This document shows, piece after piece, positions 1 to 8,534 of a stretch of DNA of 39,992 bases. Position numbers and translations under genes: made by a program. Under the pieces are notes generated by a model, which saw only the letters and a program-made list of their open reading frames with translations, ran no database searches and was not told where the DNA came from. Each line of letters opens with the position of its first letter. Position 1 is the first letter of the stretch. Origin of the DNA: Promethearchaeota archaeon (GTDB lineage: Archaea > Asgardarchaeota > Lokiarchaeia > Sigyniarchaeales > SOKP01); the NCBI GenBank assembly GCA_016840085.1, contig JAEOTA010000021.1:1-39992 (forward strand), read 5' to 3'.

Positions 1-207
1 CAAAACTGTTTATCGCTGGAAATTAAGGTTCACTCTTTTATTTCGACTGGAAAACTATCAGAACAAAAGATTGAGATGCAAATTATGATCCAATCTTCTC
101 ACCAGCACTGAATTTTGCACCCACTCCAAAATTTTTCTTTAAATACTCTCATAAATAATGGAATTAACCATAAAAAAAACCAATTTACAATAGTCAAAAA
201 TAAAAAA

Positions 208-564
208 ATGCGGAAAATTGGAATGAATGAAGAGGAATGTAATATAGTTATGGCTCTAAAAAAGTGTCTCACGGATTATGAGATATGTAAGGCTATTTTT
301 TTAAAACATGAATGCATAATTAGCGAAATTCAAACCGAGATCAATATAAAAAAGACAACATTGTATAATCATGTAGATAGGTATCATGATATGAATCTTA
401 TATACAAGGATTTTAGCAAAGGAAAACAAAGAAATGGGTCACGATTTATAATAATAGCAAGACCGAGATTGGAGAGAGTGCTTAAGGAATTCAGAAGGAT
501 TATTCTTGAGTTTACTAAGAAGATTTCTGATAATAATAAAATTTTTGATAACAAAATTGATTAA
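208..564 (+). CDS. Winged-helix DNA-binding protein (probable transcription regulator)
   Basis: The reading frame is open from a TTG at 115, but the first ATG at 208 gives a compact protein of about 118 residues beginning MRKIGMNEEE, so I prefer it (the ATG at 223 is also possible). The middle has a winged-helix look: a helix ending ICKAIF, a turn, the recognition-helix-like KKTTLYNHVDRYHDMNLI, then a wing with basic residues (KGKQRNGSRF) and a final helix (RPRLERVLKEFRRIILEF). This fits ArsR/TrmB-like archaeal regulators, but no specific family is recognised and the target is unknown. It stands alone, with 257 AT-rich bases before the next gene. Confidence 0.6.
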   Translation: MRKIGMNEEECNIVMALKKCLTDYEICKAIFLKHECIISEIQTEINIKKTTLYNHVDRYHDMNLIYKDFSKGKQRNGSRFIIIARPRLERVLKEFRRIILEFTKKISDNNKIFDNKID

Positions 565-821
565 TTTTTAGATTCGAGTATAAAAAGTTGCGGATAGGAG
601 AAATTCTCATGGAAGAGAAATTAGATTTGACCAAAGAGTAATAAATTTTAAATATTGGTCTATTCTAATATATTACCAACTAAATAAAAATTTAATAGAG
701 AATAAAACGATAGGGTGTAAAAGGCAAGGAAAAATGAATAATTCTGTAAAAATTATGTAAAAAATAAATACTTCTTTTTATTCTTTAATTTTAACAATTG
801 ATAATATATAATTTTCTATAA

Positions 822-2909
822 ATGAGCCAATATATACTAAATCTTAAGCAAAAATACCATAATGAGCTTGTAGAGTTAATTTTCACACTTTCACCTTCAT
901 TTACAAAAAAAGAATTTAATAGGTTTCAGGATCATTTTTCAAAAAAAGCTAGTAAACTTGAAATTTCATTCGGGGATAAAAAGAGACTAACAACCATAGA
1001 ATTAAAGAAATATCAGAAAGCTATAGATAGATTTATTTATAATCGGAGAAAATTTGCCGAAATGCTTGAAGAAACAGAAATTTCTTATAGAAAAATCCCA
1101 TTTTTAAAAATGATCAAAAATTCTACACAAGATTTAAAAGAAAAAGAAAAACTTCTAAAAGAATATTTAGAAGAATATGATGATAAAAAAGAACTTGAAA
1201 AATTAGAAGAATTTACTTATTTAACAGAAGAAGAGAGAATTGGGCTAGCTAAAAATTTAAAAGATACTATCTTAAGACAACAATCTAAGACACAGAAAGC
1301 AATAGAAAAGAGTTTAGACCCAACAGAAACACATAATGAAACACTAAAGAAAGAGTTTATCGATATACAATGGAAAAGGTATCAAAGATTCTTTGATGTA
1401 AATCCCGTCTTTCACAAAATATTATCATCTATTCTTTCAGAATTCTTAGAAGATTATTTTCGAGATCAAAAAGTATTAGATGTAAAAAGTCATCTTATTT
1501 CAATAATTATTATTCGAAAATATGTAATTAAAAAATTAAAAGAGAAAGAAAAAGAGTTTAAAAAAGAATTATTAGAAAGGCTTAAAAATTCAAAATATCG
1601 TTCAGATAGCACTTCTCAAGATGAAGTAATGCCAAAGAAAATCTCATTTCTTAATTTTTTTGCATATATTTTAACTCAGTCAGATCTTAAGCTTAGATTT
1701 GAAAATTCTGAAATTATAATATCTTTTGATATAAAAACACTTTATAAGAATTTTTTTGATTTATTATCAAAATACTCTAATGTAGTCTTTAGCTTTCAAG
1801 AAGGATTTATAATAGATGAAAATCATTTCCTCTTAACTGATTTTAAAAGAAACCTATTAAAAAAAATTAATTCTGAATTAAAAAGATTCAATGAAAATAT
1901 ACTTATATATGAAGAAATTGAAGAAAAAACTGGAGTAAAATTTAACTTTAAACAAATAATAGAGCCATTTTTAGAAGATTTTACTCTAGAACATCCAGCA
2001 AAAATACCTAAACAAAGACCAAGCAAGCACACAATTATAGAGAGATATCACCTAAAAACAGTGATGCTGAGTTTAGGTATTATTATTATATGTATAGTTG
2101 GATTGTCTATTTTTTCTGCTCCTGATAAGACACAATTCATAGCACAAAAACATGATTCTGTTCAAATCGACTATACAGTGTGGGTATCAAATAAATCAAA
2201 GGAGTATGATGTATTAAATCCGATACTCGACATTACCTTATGGATTCGGATGATACCAATTACAGAAAATGATACTACAGGCATTATGTTAGGTCTGTAT
2301 AATAATTTACTTGGAAAAGAACTGTATTATGAAAGTGAGTTAAAATGGCTGGATAAATGTATTGATCAAAATCGGGATGGGATAGATGATATCACAAATA
2401 AAACTGCATTAACATATGGTAACAGTACAGATCAATACTTTAATACAGCATTAATGATCAGATTCAAAATACTTGATATTGAAAAAGCTCCAGATTATCA
2501 AGAATCTCCTTTTAATAGAGAAAAAGTGTTCGGATTTTTATCTTACATTTTTCAAATGGTATGGATTATCACTCTTCCCATATTGCTTATGCTTATACCT
2601 ATCTTTATCACCTTAATAATAGATTTTATTTCTCGACATCCAATAGATTTTCGAAAAATAAATATACGGGGTATAGACCTCCGAAAAACATTTTCTTTAT
2701 TTATCAAGTATGGGATTTTAATAGGTATTCTGGTATCTATTCCTTATATTGTGTTTGGAATTATTAAGCTGCAATATTCGCCAGCACTTCTTAAAATAAT
2801 ATGGATGGAAAATCCAGAAGAAATTATTGTTCTCATTGCCACATTTAGTATCCCGTCTATTATAGTAACTGCAATTATATACCTACTGCTCTATAAAAAA
2901 GTAAAGTAA
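822..2909 (+). CDS. Large membrane protein with extracytoplasmic FKBP-like domain
   Basis: The protein has 695 residues. Residues about 1-400 are lysine/glutamate-rich and helical, without signal peptide, and are probably cytosolic. A hydrophobic segment lies at about 413-433 (MLSLGIIIICIVGLSIF). It is followed by a domain of about 110 residues that resembles FKBP-type peptidyl-prolyl isomerases: VQIDYTVWV corresponds to the first strand, GIMLGLYNNLLGKELYY to the central G-x-x-x-G-L-x-G-K element, then TYGNST and a closing FNTALMIRFKILDIE strand. An insert DQNRDGIDD looks like a calcium-binding loop. Three more membrane segments follow near 571-600, 635-655 and 670-690. The aromatic active-site residues of true FKBPs are not clearly kept, so a binding or chaperone role is as likely as isomerase activity. 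The convergent neighbour starts its coding 12 bases away. Confidence 0.7.
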   Translation: MSQYILNLKQKYHNELVELIFTLSPSFTKKEFNRFQDHFSKKASKLEISFGDKKRLTTIELKKYQKAIDRFIYNRRKFAEMLEETEISYRKIPFLKMIKNSTQDLKEKEKLLKEYLEEYDDKKELEKLEEFTYLTEEERIGLAKNLKDTILRQQSKTQKAIEKSLDPTETHNETLKKEFIDIQWKRYQRFFDVNPVFHKILSSILSEFLEDYFRDQKVLDVKSHLISIIIIRKYVIKKLKEKEKEFKKELLERLKNSKYRSDSTSQDEVMPKKISFLNFFAYILTQSDLKLRFENSEIIISFDIKTLYKNFFDLLSKYSNVVFSFQEGFIIDENHFLLTDFKRNLLKKINSELKRFNENILIYEEIEEKTGVKFNFKQIIEPFLEDFTLEHPAKIPKQRPSKHTIIERYHLKTVMLSLGIIIICIVGLSIFSAPDKTQFIAQKHDSVQIDYTVWVSNKSKEYDVLNPILDITLWIRMIPITENDTTGIMLGLYNNLLGKELYYESELKWLDKCIDQNRDGIDDITNKTALTYGNSTDQYFNTALMIRFKILDIEKAPDYQESPFNREKVFGFLSYIFQMVWIITLPILLMLIPIFITLIIDFISRHPIDFRKINIRGIDLRKTFSLFIKYGILIGILVSIPYIVFGIIKLQYSPALLKIIWMENPEEIIVLIATFSIPSIIVTAIIYLLLYKKVK

Positions 2910-2921
2910 TAGGAAAAAAAA

Positions 2922-3977
2922 TTATAATATTACTCCTCCTACATCACAAAATGCTATGGTAAATATATCAGAACTCAATGAAGAATAATCCTGTAACCAC
3001 GAAGGCTCAGATCCAAAAGGGATATCCCAAGTAGGATCGAGGAAACACCACGAATCCTCAGGATAATAGGGATCAGAGGTGCCGAATCGCCATAATCTGC
3101 ATGTTGGATAGCTTAAAGAGAACGCACTTGTATCTTCGATATGAACTAGGCATGTGCCATGATAAAACGCTCCCAAAGAAGGATGGCTTGGATCATGGAA
3201 TAATGCTATTGCGGTTTCAAACCCGCATGATTCCAAGAATGCCGCATCAAGAATTGCTTGATCTTCACAATCCCCCATTGCTCGAAATGCGGTCTCCACA
3301 GAAAATTTAGCATAATCTAACCCAAAATATTCTTGCCCTACGGTAATATTTCCATCCCATTCATAATCGATCTCATCCACACACCATTGATGGGTGGTAT
3401 TAATATCTGTTAATTCATTTCCGGTTAGCCCCCTTCCTGCCCAGTTCGGTAGCCACTCATAAAACGTATAGTTCATGATATATTCACATAAATACATGGT
3501 ATTATTGCCAAATTTTAATGCATCAGAAAATGCATTGGATACATTAGTGAAGTAATTATGTTGCCCACTCTCATGAAGAATAACATCTCGATAAAACCAA
3601 GTAACTTCTTCCCAGTACGCCTTACTCGTAGCAGAAGCAACATAGATTGGCATATAAAATCGTCGTACTGCTTCGGCAAATAATCCATACTGTATAGGTA
3701 AAATTTGCTTTTTAATATAGGAACATACCGAAGTATATTGACTAAGGAGTTCTTGATAATCTTCAAAAGTAGAGTTGTAATCTCCTGTTAAAATCTGGTA
3801 ATCTTGCAATAATTGGTCATATTCTTCTGATAAATCATTGTACTTTTTTTGAGTATTCTGTAATTGAGGTGCTATGGTGAAATAAGTTATACTGAATGTT
3901 GCTAAATTCGTGCCAATTAACGCTATTAATATATACCTCAATATTTTTTTTGAAATTTTATTTTCAGTCTCATTCAA
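2922..3977 (-). CDS. Membrane-anchored transglutaminase-like protein
   Basis: The protein has 351 residues. An N-terminal anchor (about residues 14-36) is followed by a short coiled coil (about 40-85) with YNDL/YDQLL/YQILL heptads, so the rest should lie outside the membrane. The C-terminal half has a transglutaminase-like core: GDCEDQAILDAAFLESCGF with the candidate nucleophile C237, H279 in CLVHIED, and D314 in WCFLDPTWD. The Cys-His-Asp order and spacing match the papain-like transglutaminase fold. Family members are proteases, peptide-crosslinking enzymes or inactive scaffolds; which applies cannot be told. It is convergent with the FKBP-like gene. A T-rich stretch precedes the start at about 3980-4010. 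Confidence 0.75.
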   Translation of the reverse strand: MNETENKISKKILRYILIALIGTNLATFSITYFTIAPQLQNTQKKYNDLSEEYDQLLQDYQILTGDYNSTFEDYQELLSQYTSVCSYIKKQILPIQYGLFAEAVRRFYMPIYVASATSKAYWEEVTWFYRDVILHESGQHNYFTNVSNAFSDALKFGNNTMYLCEYIMNYTFYEWLPNWAGRGLTGNELTDINTTHQWCVDEIDYEWDGNITVGQEYFGLDYAKFSVETAFRAMGDCEDQAILDAAFLESCGFETAIALFHDPSHPSLGAFYHGTCLVHIEDTSAFSLSYPTCRLWRFGTSDPYYPEDSWCFLDPTWDIPFGSEPSWLQDYSSLSSDIFTIAFCDVGGVIL

Positions 3978-4071
3978 TTACATCACAATTTTTCTCTTTT
4001 TTTTTTATTTTTTTTAAATTCTAATACATCAATACTCTTTTATATATTTAAACTAAAAAACTTGTAAAGGA

Positions 4072-4455
4072 TTATATCTCTTTTAGAACTCTCTCAACTG
4101 CTGAGATTAATGCTTGTTCCTGTGTGTGAGTTAAGGTTGTGTCAAATTCCCTATTATTTTCTAGTAGCATATCTTTGAAGCTTAGACCTTCAATTAACAT
4201 CTTCAGAAAGCCCTTTAATTTATTACGATATGTATTTAAATATGGTAATGCGGTTTCCTGTTCCTTATCTAATGTGTTAGTGAATTCATTGATGTTAGCA
4301 ATTAACATATCTCTAAATCCTAACCCATCGATAAACATTTTCAAGAAAAGTATCCATTTGTTATGCATGTTAGCAATGGAATTTATAATCTTATTTAGTA
4401 GTATTATTAGAATTGCTCTATATTTTCTTTTTGCTTTTGACATTTCCCTTTTCAT
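4072..4455 (-). CDS. Small protein with an internal tandem duplication
   Basis: The protein has 127 residues and two tandem copies of a unit of about 45 residues. FLKMFIDGLGFRDMLIANI near residue 36 is matched by FLKMLIEGLSFKDMLLENN near residue 80, and each is followed by (N/D)TTLT/DKEQE-type residues ending in QEQAL or QETAL. The start ATG overlaps the stop of the GIY-YIG gene as ATGA, so the two are almost certainly translated from one transcript. No family is recognised. The repeats are amphipathic helices, which suggests oligomerisation or protein binding rather than catalysis. Confidence 0.6.
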   Translation of the reverse strand: MKREMSKAKRKYRAILIILLNKIINSIANMHNKWILFLKMFIDGLGFRDMLIANINEFTNTLDKEQETALPYLNTYRNKLKGFLKMLIEGLSFKDMLLENNREFDTTLTHTQEQALISAVERVLKEI

Positions 4456-4766
4456 CCATCTGAAATAGTTATTAATTCATTTACTATCTTACATTCGTAA
4501 TTTTGATCTGTAGGAATTAGGTATAAAGGAAAAATATTTGAAAATGAATTATTAAGTAAGTAATCAATATGCCAATGAGTCTTTTTATTCATTGAAGATA
4601 GAGAGTGTCTTTTTACACGATTCCTTAAAGTTGATGATCCTGAATTTCCTAATGCAGATCCTATATATAAATAATAGCCTTTACTGAATAGGATCTTGTC
4701 TAAAGAACCGATTTGTATAATAATATTTTCATGTAAACATATAACCAAAATATAAGATCCTTTCAT
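4452..4766 (-). CDS. GIY-YIG family (DUF123 / Uri-type) endonuclease-like protein
   Basis: The protein has 104 residues and matches the archaeal DUF123 group (COG1833, Uri superfamily). It starts GSYILVI, has the catalytic-site strand and loop KGYYLYIGSALGNSG, then RVKRHSL and KKTHWHIDYLL. Those are the GIY-YIG-like tyrosines, the arginine and the conserved HWHIDYLL element of this group. Such proteins are predicted metal-dependent nucleases; their cellular role is not settled. The C-terminus is short: it stops soon after the YECKIVNEL helix, where homologues usually carry another loop with Cys/Ser residues, so the end may have been trimmed when the overlapping downstream gene was acquired. 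Confidence 0.8.
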   Translation of the reverse strand: MKGSYILVICLHENIIIQIGSLDKILFSKGYYLYIGSALGNSGSSTLRNRVKRHSLSSMNKKTHWHIDYLLNNSFSNIFPLYLIPTDQNYECKIVNELITISDG

Positions 4767-4857
4767 TTATTTTTAAAATACCTAAATTTTAGACCTTTGA
4801 ATAAAGACAAAATAATTCTAGAAGAACAAGAACTAATCTTAGTTAAGAAATAAAAAT

Positions 4858-5376
4858 CTAATATAAATCTAATTTTTGATTTTTTTCTATTATTTTGTCT
4901 CGTATTATAAGTATTATTGAAACAGATTGAATGACTAATAATGAATATAATATTAAATCAATGAAAACACTAGCATGTATGTCAATTCCTAACCAATTTT
5001 GATACCAACAACCAGGATCTCCATCACTATACATTAAACAACTGGTAACTGCTAAATATACAATATGAAATCCTAATGATGCAAAAATTACTAAAATGCC
5101 TAAGAGAATCTGAATATAGAAACTTTTTTCGATTTTTAATTTTTTATTTGGAATAAGTAAATTTAATTCCTCTTTTGATGAGAGTTGAAGATTTTCTTGT
5201 TTTTTTTTTAGAATTAAATTTCTTAAAATATTATTTTCATTAATTAAATTGTGATTTTCCTTATGTAAATGATGATATTTTTGGAATAAATCTTTATATT
5301 TATTATCTTGCTTATTTAAGTTGTAATCATTTTGTTTTGGTTCCACATTACTAGGGTTGAACTCTGTATCCCTCAT
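4858..5376 (-). CDS. Coiled-coil protein with two C-terminal membrane segments
   Basis: The protein has 172 residues. Residues about 1-85 are polar with a coiled coil (YKDLFQKYHHLHKENHNLI onward). Two hydrophobic segments follow, near 87-112 (ILLGILVIFASLGFHIVYLAV) and 135-157, joined by a loop with two cysteines (SCLMYSDGDPGCWYQNW) that could form a disulfide outside the cell. The C-terminus is basic and cytosolic. No family is recognised. It lies 91 bases downstream of the GIY-YIG pair on the same strand, ahead of them in transcription order. Confidence 0.55.
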   Translation of the reverse strand: MRDTEFNPSNVEPKQNDYNLNKQDNKYKDLFQKYHHLHKENHNLINENNILRNLILKKKQENLQLSSKEELNLLIPNKKLKIEKSFYIQILLGILVIFASLGFHIVYLAVTSCLMYSDGDPGCWYQNWLGIDIHASVFIDLILYSLLVIQSVSIILIIRDKIIEKNQKLDLY

Positions 5377-5469
5377 GATTGATGCTCTGATTCTATATTA
5401 TTAAATTCTTAGAAAAAATTTGGTAATTTCAAGAGATTCAATTCATTCATAAAAAGAAAAATCCATTTT

Positions 5470-6678
5470 TTATCTATTACACTTTTTACTTTTTGGATCT
5501 CGTAATATAAATACACCCTTCTCTATATCATCTAAACATATTACATTTTGACCAAAACATAAGAAGCAGGGCGCCGCTCTTGCTTTCTGGCAATTAATAC
5601 AATAATCCTCTTGTTTATATTCTTTATTAATAGGTTCTTTGATTCTATTGTTGGAAATACTATTATACAATTTTTCATTCTTGTGGATTTTAGGTTTCTC
5701 AAATTGCAGTAGCGTTAAATTTTCTTGGCGAGGTGTTAAAGAGGCTTCTTTTTCTGTTAAAATTTGGACATATTTATTTTTATCTTTATTATCAATATGT
5801 TCAGTTTCTTTATGAGGTATATTAAGAGTTGGTTTTCCTACATTTGTTCTATGTTTACCATTTTTCTCTGAAGGTTTCGTAGAGACTGGAGATAGGTTTC
5901 TTAATTTTTTCTTTATTACTTGGTTATTTTCTATTTTTCTTAATTCCTCTAATAGTTGGTTTTGTGTTATTTTTCCTCTTTTTAAGGACTCAATTGTCTT
6001 AGAACTAAACTTATTATCAAGTAGTGCTTCTCCTATACGTGCTTTAACATACATGGTTCTTCTTGCTAATCCTAAAATCTCATGGTAGGTTTCTACAAAC
6101 GAATTTGTGTTATTGGTATGTGATGGAACTATAAGTGCATTTGATGCACTTATGAGTTTGTGATCTTGATTTTTAACTGAGGAACGTATGTATTTTCCTT
6201 TTTTTGTCTCTGGATGATCTTTTTCATGTAATCTTTTAAAACGAGCAATCCCTATATAAGACTCATAATCGTTAAAGTCTTTTCTACAAAAATTCTCCTC
6301 TAATTCTAATTCTAGTGCTTCTTTTTCTGTAAGATCATCCAATATGGCTGAGATTTTTTCCCAACCGAGCTCAACAGCTATACAAAAGCGATAAAATCCC
6401 TCAACCAATTCATTATTCTTGTTCAGAGAAATTGGATTCCTTAAACCAAATTTAATCATTGATTTTTTTAATGCTATGTAGGTTGGTTCCTTTCTAAAAT
6501 CACCGAATTCCTGTCTAACTCTATTCTGTGGATTTACTTTTACATCAACAACTCTGACCTGTCTAATTATTAGATTTTTCTTAGGATACGACTGATATTG
6601 ATTGTTCTCTTTTCTCTCACTTTTAAAATCTTTCACTTCTCTGTCCATCTTTTCTCTTAATTTTGTAGTTATTTTCAT
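5470..6678 (-). CDS. ParB-like (ParB/Srx fold) DNA-binding protein with C-terminal Cys cluster
   Basis: The protein has 402 residues. The ParB N-terminal domain is at about 38-130: VRVVDVKVNP, then FGLRNPISLNKNNELVEGFYR with the G-x-x-R-x-x-A box as GFYRFCIA, then the acidic helix EALELELEENFCRKDFNDYE that follows it in ParB proteins. The middle has an HTH-like helical part (LARRTMYVKARIGEALL, KRGKITQNQLLEEL). The C-terminus has CINCQKARAAPCFLC, a probable zinc-binding knuckle not typical of ParB. Family members partition plasmids and chromosomes or act as CTP-dependent DNA clamps; no ParA is seen in this window. In context with RHH proteins and a primase, a role in replicon maintenance is likely. 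The start ATG lies about 26 nt from a TATA box, so the mRNA is probably leaderless. Confidence 0.75.
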   Translation of the reverse strand: MKITTKLREKMDREVKDFKSERKENNQYQSYPKKNLIIRQVRVVDVKVNPQNRVRQEFGDFRKEPTYIALKKSMIKFGLRNPISLNKNNELVEGFYRFCIAVELGWEKISAILDDLTEKEALELELEENFCRKDFNDYESYIGIARFKRLHEKDHPETKKGKYIRSSVKNQDHKLISASNALIVPSHTNNTNSFVETYHEILGLARRTMYVKARIGEALLDNKFSSKTIESLKRGKITQNQLLEELRKIENNQVIKKKLRNLSPVSTKPSEKNGKHRTNVGKPTLNIPHKETEHIDNKDKNKYVQILTEKEASLTPRQENLTLLQFEKPKIHKNEKLYNSISNNRIKEPINKEYKQEDYCINCQKARAAPCFLCFGQNVICLDDIEKGVFILRDPKSKKCNR

Positions 6679-6703
6679 GGGTTAAAAATTACTTTCTTAA
6701 TCC

Positions 6704-6725
6704 TTTTTTATATACTTATAAGTAT
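6704..6725 (-). promoter_or_regulatory. parB-like gene promoter with perfect 14-bp palindrome
   Basis: On the minus strand a TATA box (TATATAAAAAA, 6714-6704) lies about 26-35 nt before the ATG at 6678, the normal archaeal spacing for a leaderless start. It abuts the perfect palindrome ATACTTATAAGTAT at 6712-6725. A palindrome at the TATA/BRE position is a typical place for repressor binding, so autoregulation by the ParB-like protein or control by the nearby RHH protein is plausible. Confidence 0.5.
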
Positions 6726-6775
6726 TTATGTAGCACACCATATATTAATGATAAGCAATACATATAAACTTTCAT

Positions 6776-6807
6776 ACTATACCTGTATAGTAAATATATA
6801 GTATTTT
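6776..6807. repeat. 32-bp operator-like element, copy A
   Basis: The element begins with the inverted repeat ACTATACCTGTATAGT (7-bp arms, 2-bp spacer) at 6776-6791. A further TATAGT half-site follows at 6798-6803, about 12 bp after the one in the palindrome. The same 32 bases occur at 13009-13040 with one difference. Both copies sit directly behind an RHH-like gene and ahead of the next gene on the minus strand. Half-sites spaced by about one helical turn are what RHH repressors commonly bind. Confidence 0.6.
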
Positions 6808-6821
6808 CAAAACCAAGAATT

Positions 6822-7190
6822 TTAATCAAGATTATTATTAACTCCATTAATATCTATATCTTTTATCCTCTCTGGGATGTTCTCGTCAGTTTTTTCCTGA
6901 GCTAATTGGGCCATTTGATAATTAAGCCTAATCAATTCTTTTGCAATTTTTCGCGTCCCATCAATAACCGCTTCAGAATGGCTTCGATAAACCTCTCTTG
7001 GTTCGCTAAAATTAAGATTCATCTCTACAGGAGCACTTGGAATTTCAAGTTCTTTATATACTTGGGTAATTAAAATTTGCTGGAAATAAGTAGGAAAAAA
7101 AATTAGTAATAAAACTACAATAAATAAAGTAGGTTTAAGCATTATCTTTAATTTAGTCCACCTTCTTGGAAAAGAGGGCCAATCTTTCAT
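6822..7190 (-). CDS. Membrane-anchored RHH-like protein
   Basis: The protein has 122 residues. A basic N-terminus is followed by a strong membrane segment at about 17-36 (MLKPTLFIVVLLLIFFPTYF). The C-terminal half, from YRSHSEAVIDGTRKIAKELI onward, is nearly identical to residues 29-60 of the soluble 75-residue RHH protein at 13079-13306, and the DNA is clearly homologous as well. The region before it (ELEIPSAPVEMNLNF) may be a diverged copy of the RHH beta-strand VQIPERLINLI. It thus looks like a fusion of a membrane anchor with the RHH helices, perhaps made by recombination; whether it still binds DNA is uncertain. It is followed by operator-like copy A. Confidence 0.6.
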   Translation of the reverse strand: MKDWPSFPRRWTKLKIMLKPTLFIVVLLLIFFPTYFQQILITQVYKELEIPSAPVEMNLNFSEPREVYRSHSEAVIDGTRKIAKELIRLNYQMAQLAQEKTDENIPERIKDIDINGVNNNLD

Positions 7191-7253
7191 TGATTTCCAA
7201 TTTTTTTTAAAATAATGAATTCTTTCTCTAATTTTCGTATACTTCTTTATTCG

Positions 7254-7487
7254 TCACTTTTTATGGCTTTTAACATTTTTTAACAGTCTTGAATACTCTC
7301 GCAAGCCCTTAAAGAAAATGAAAGTTGAAATTCCAGTAATTCCAATAATTATAATAATGAAGATAGGAAGTAAATAATCAATTAAAGGTCTAGGTATTTT
7401 AAATTTAAAGGAGTCATTGTAAAAAATCTTTGTATTCTTAGCGTAATCTCTCAAAATAATTAGATAAGAATACTTACCAGGTTTCAA
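7254..7487 (-). pseudogene. Detached C-terminal membrane tail of a beta-propeller protein
   Basis: The frame encodes KPGKYSYLIILRDYAKN, a beta-sandwich end, then a polar stretch, one membrane segment (YLLPIFIIIIIGITGISTFIFF) and a basic end (KGLREYSRLLKNVKSHKK). Upstream the frame stays open for about a dozen more codons to a TAA but offers no good start; the nominal ATG overlaps the stop of the propeller fragment. Extracytoplasmic propeller proteins commonly end in such an anchor, so this is most likely the end of the same gene, put out of frame by a deletion or frameshift near 7484-7520. Confidence 0.5.
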
Positions 7488-8137
7488 CTTATCAATACTA
7501 AATGTAAATTTGATTTTCCTGTAATAAAAATATTATTAGAGTTATTAATAGCAATTCCGTATCCAACATCAGTCTCAGATGTGCTATAGATTTTATCCCA
7601 TTCCAATAAATAAGAAGTATTATATTTCAATACAACAATATCTTCAGAAGAAGAAAATGAATTAGTATATCCGCAAATGTAAATAAAATTTGAGTCACAT
7701 TTTATATCATATCCTACATCCGAATATTCTCCTCCCCATGTTATATTCCTTTGTAAATTCCCAAAAGAATCATAAGATAATAAAAAAATATCATCACTTC
7801 CACATACTCCATAACTGGCAGTTCTTCCGACCATATAAATTTCTGCTGAGGTGGAATTAATATCTAACACATAAACATAATCATTAAGCTCACCTCCCCA
7901 CGAAGTATTCCATATCATGCTTCCTAATGAATTATACTCGCATAATAATACATCATACGCATTTTTAGAAGAATTAAATATATTTCCTATGACATATATA
8001 TTATGATTGTCATCGGATATAACATCTCGACCAATTGTCTGATCAGTTTCAAACAAGTCTTCCCAATCAAATTTTGACGAAAAATGGGGAATATCTTGTG
8101 TCTTAACCACAGAATCCAGACACACTATGATACCCAT
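7484..8137 (-). pseudogene. Beta-propeller (delta-60/SBBP-like repeat) protein, broken
   Basis: This 217-residue frame holds about four propeller blades of the form G-x-D-I/V-x-L-L-x-Y-(N/D)-S-x-G-x-x-x-W-x-x-x-W-G-G. Examples are YDVLLCEYNSLGSMIWNTSWGG and DDIFLLSYDSFGNLQRNITWGG, each preceded by IYV(I/V)G or IYICG. It stops inside a blade (FITGKSNLHLVLIS), exactly where LIKYN would be expected, and the anchor follows in another frame. The N-terminus also lacks a signal peptide. I read it as the central piece of a secreted, membrane-anchored propeller protein that has decayed. Confidence 0.6.
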
Positions 8138-8321
8138 TAAACACTTCTGGATTTATTATCCAACGTTTTAGGTTCCTTTCCTGAAAATAAACTTGAGGTT
8201 GTGAATTATGTTTTACTAACCTTGCATCAGTATTTATATCAGGATCCTGTGAGATATGTCTAAAGATATTATCTCTAAAAATAGGAGTAATAGTTAAAAA
8301 TAGAAATCGCATTATACCCAT
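8103..8321 (-). pseudogene. Possible N-terminal leader piece of the broken beta-propeller gene
   Basis: A 72-residue frame starts MGIMRFLFLTI, which resembles a degraded signal peptide, then PDINTDARLVKHNSQPQ and ends 35 bases inside the propeller frame, which lies in another phase. The order leader, blades, anchor in three overlapping frames supports one decayed gene at 7254-8321. The evidence for this piece alone is weak. Confidence 0.35.
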
Positions 8322-8432
8322 TACATAATTGTGCCTCTTTAAACAAATTTATAGAAATTTGTAAAGAAAAAAGGGGATTTTGTGATTATAAAATTCTTAT
8401 AAATTTAAGATACTCTGAACTAAGACACAATA

Positions 8433-8443
8433 GTATATATAAG
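8433..8443 (+). promoter_or_regulatory. Probable TATA box for the gene at 8535
   Basis: TATATATAAGG lies about 95 nt before the TTG start at 8535. A transcript beginning about 25 nt downstream would have a 5' leader of roughly 70 nt, which fits the purine-rich GAGGG Shine-Dalgarno-like site at 8524-8528. Confidence 0.35.
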
Positions 8444-8534
8444 GGAAATTATCTTTCTCTATTATTAGCAACAAACATATTTTTCAACTATTAGTAAGAA
8501 AAATCTGTGTGAAATATACTTAAGAGGGAATAAA

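Noticed and set aside
1..110. Two open frames at the left edge (36 and 28 codons) that could be the end of a gene.
   Set aside because: Both frames are open and neither shows a recognisable motif, so it cannot be said which, if any, is coding.
1823..2767. Open frames inside the FKBP-like gene on both strands (1823-2032 minus, 2561-2767 plus).
   Set aside because: They lie fully within a convincing long gene and read as its shadow in other frames.
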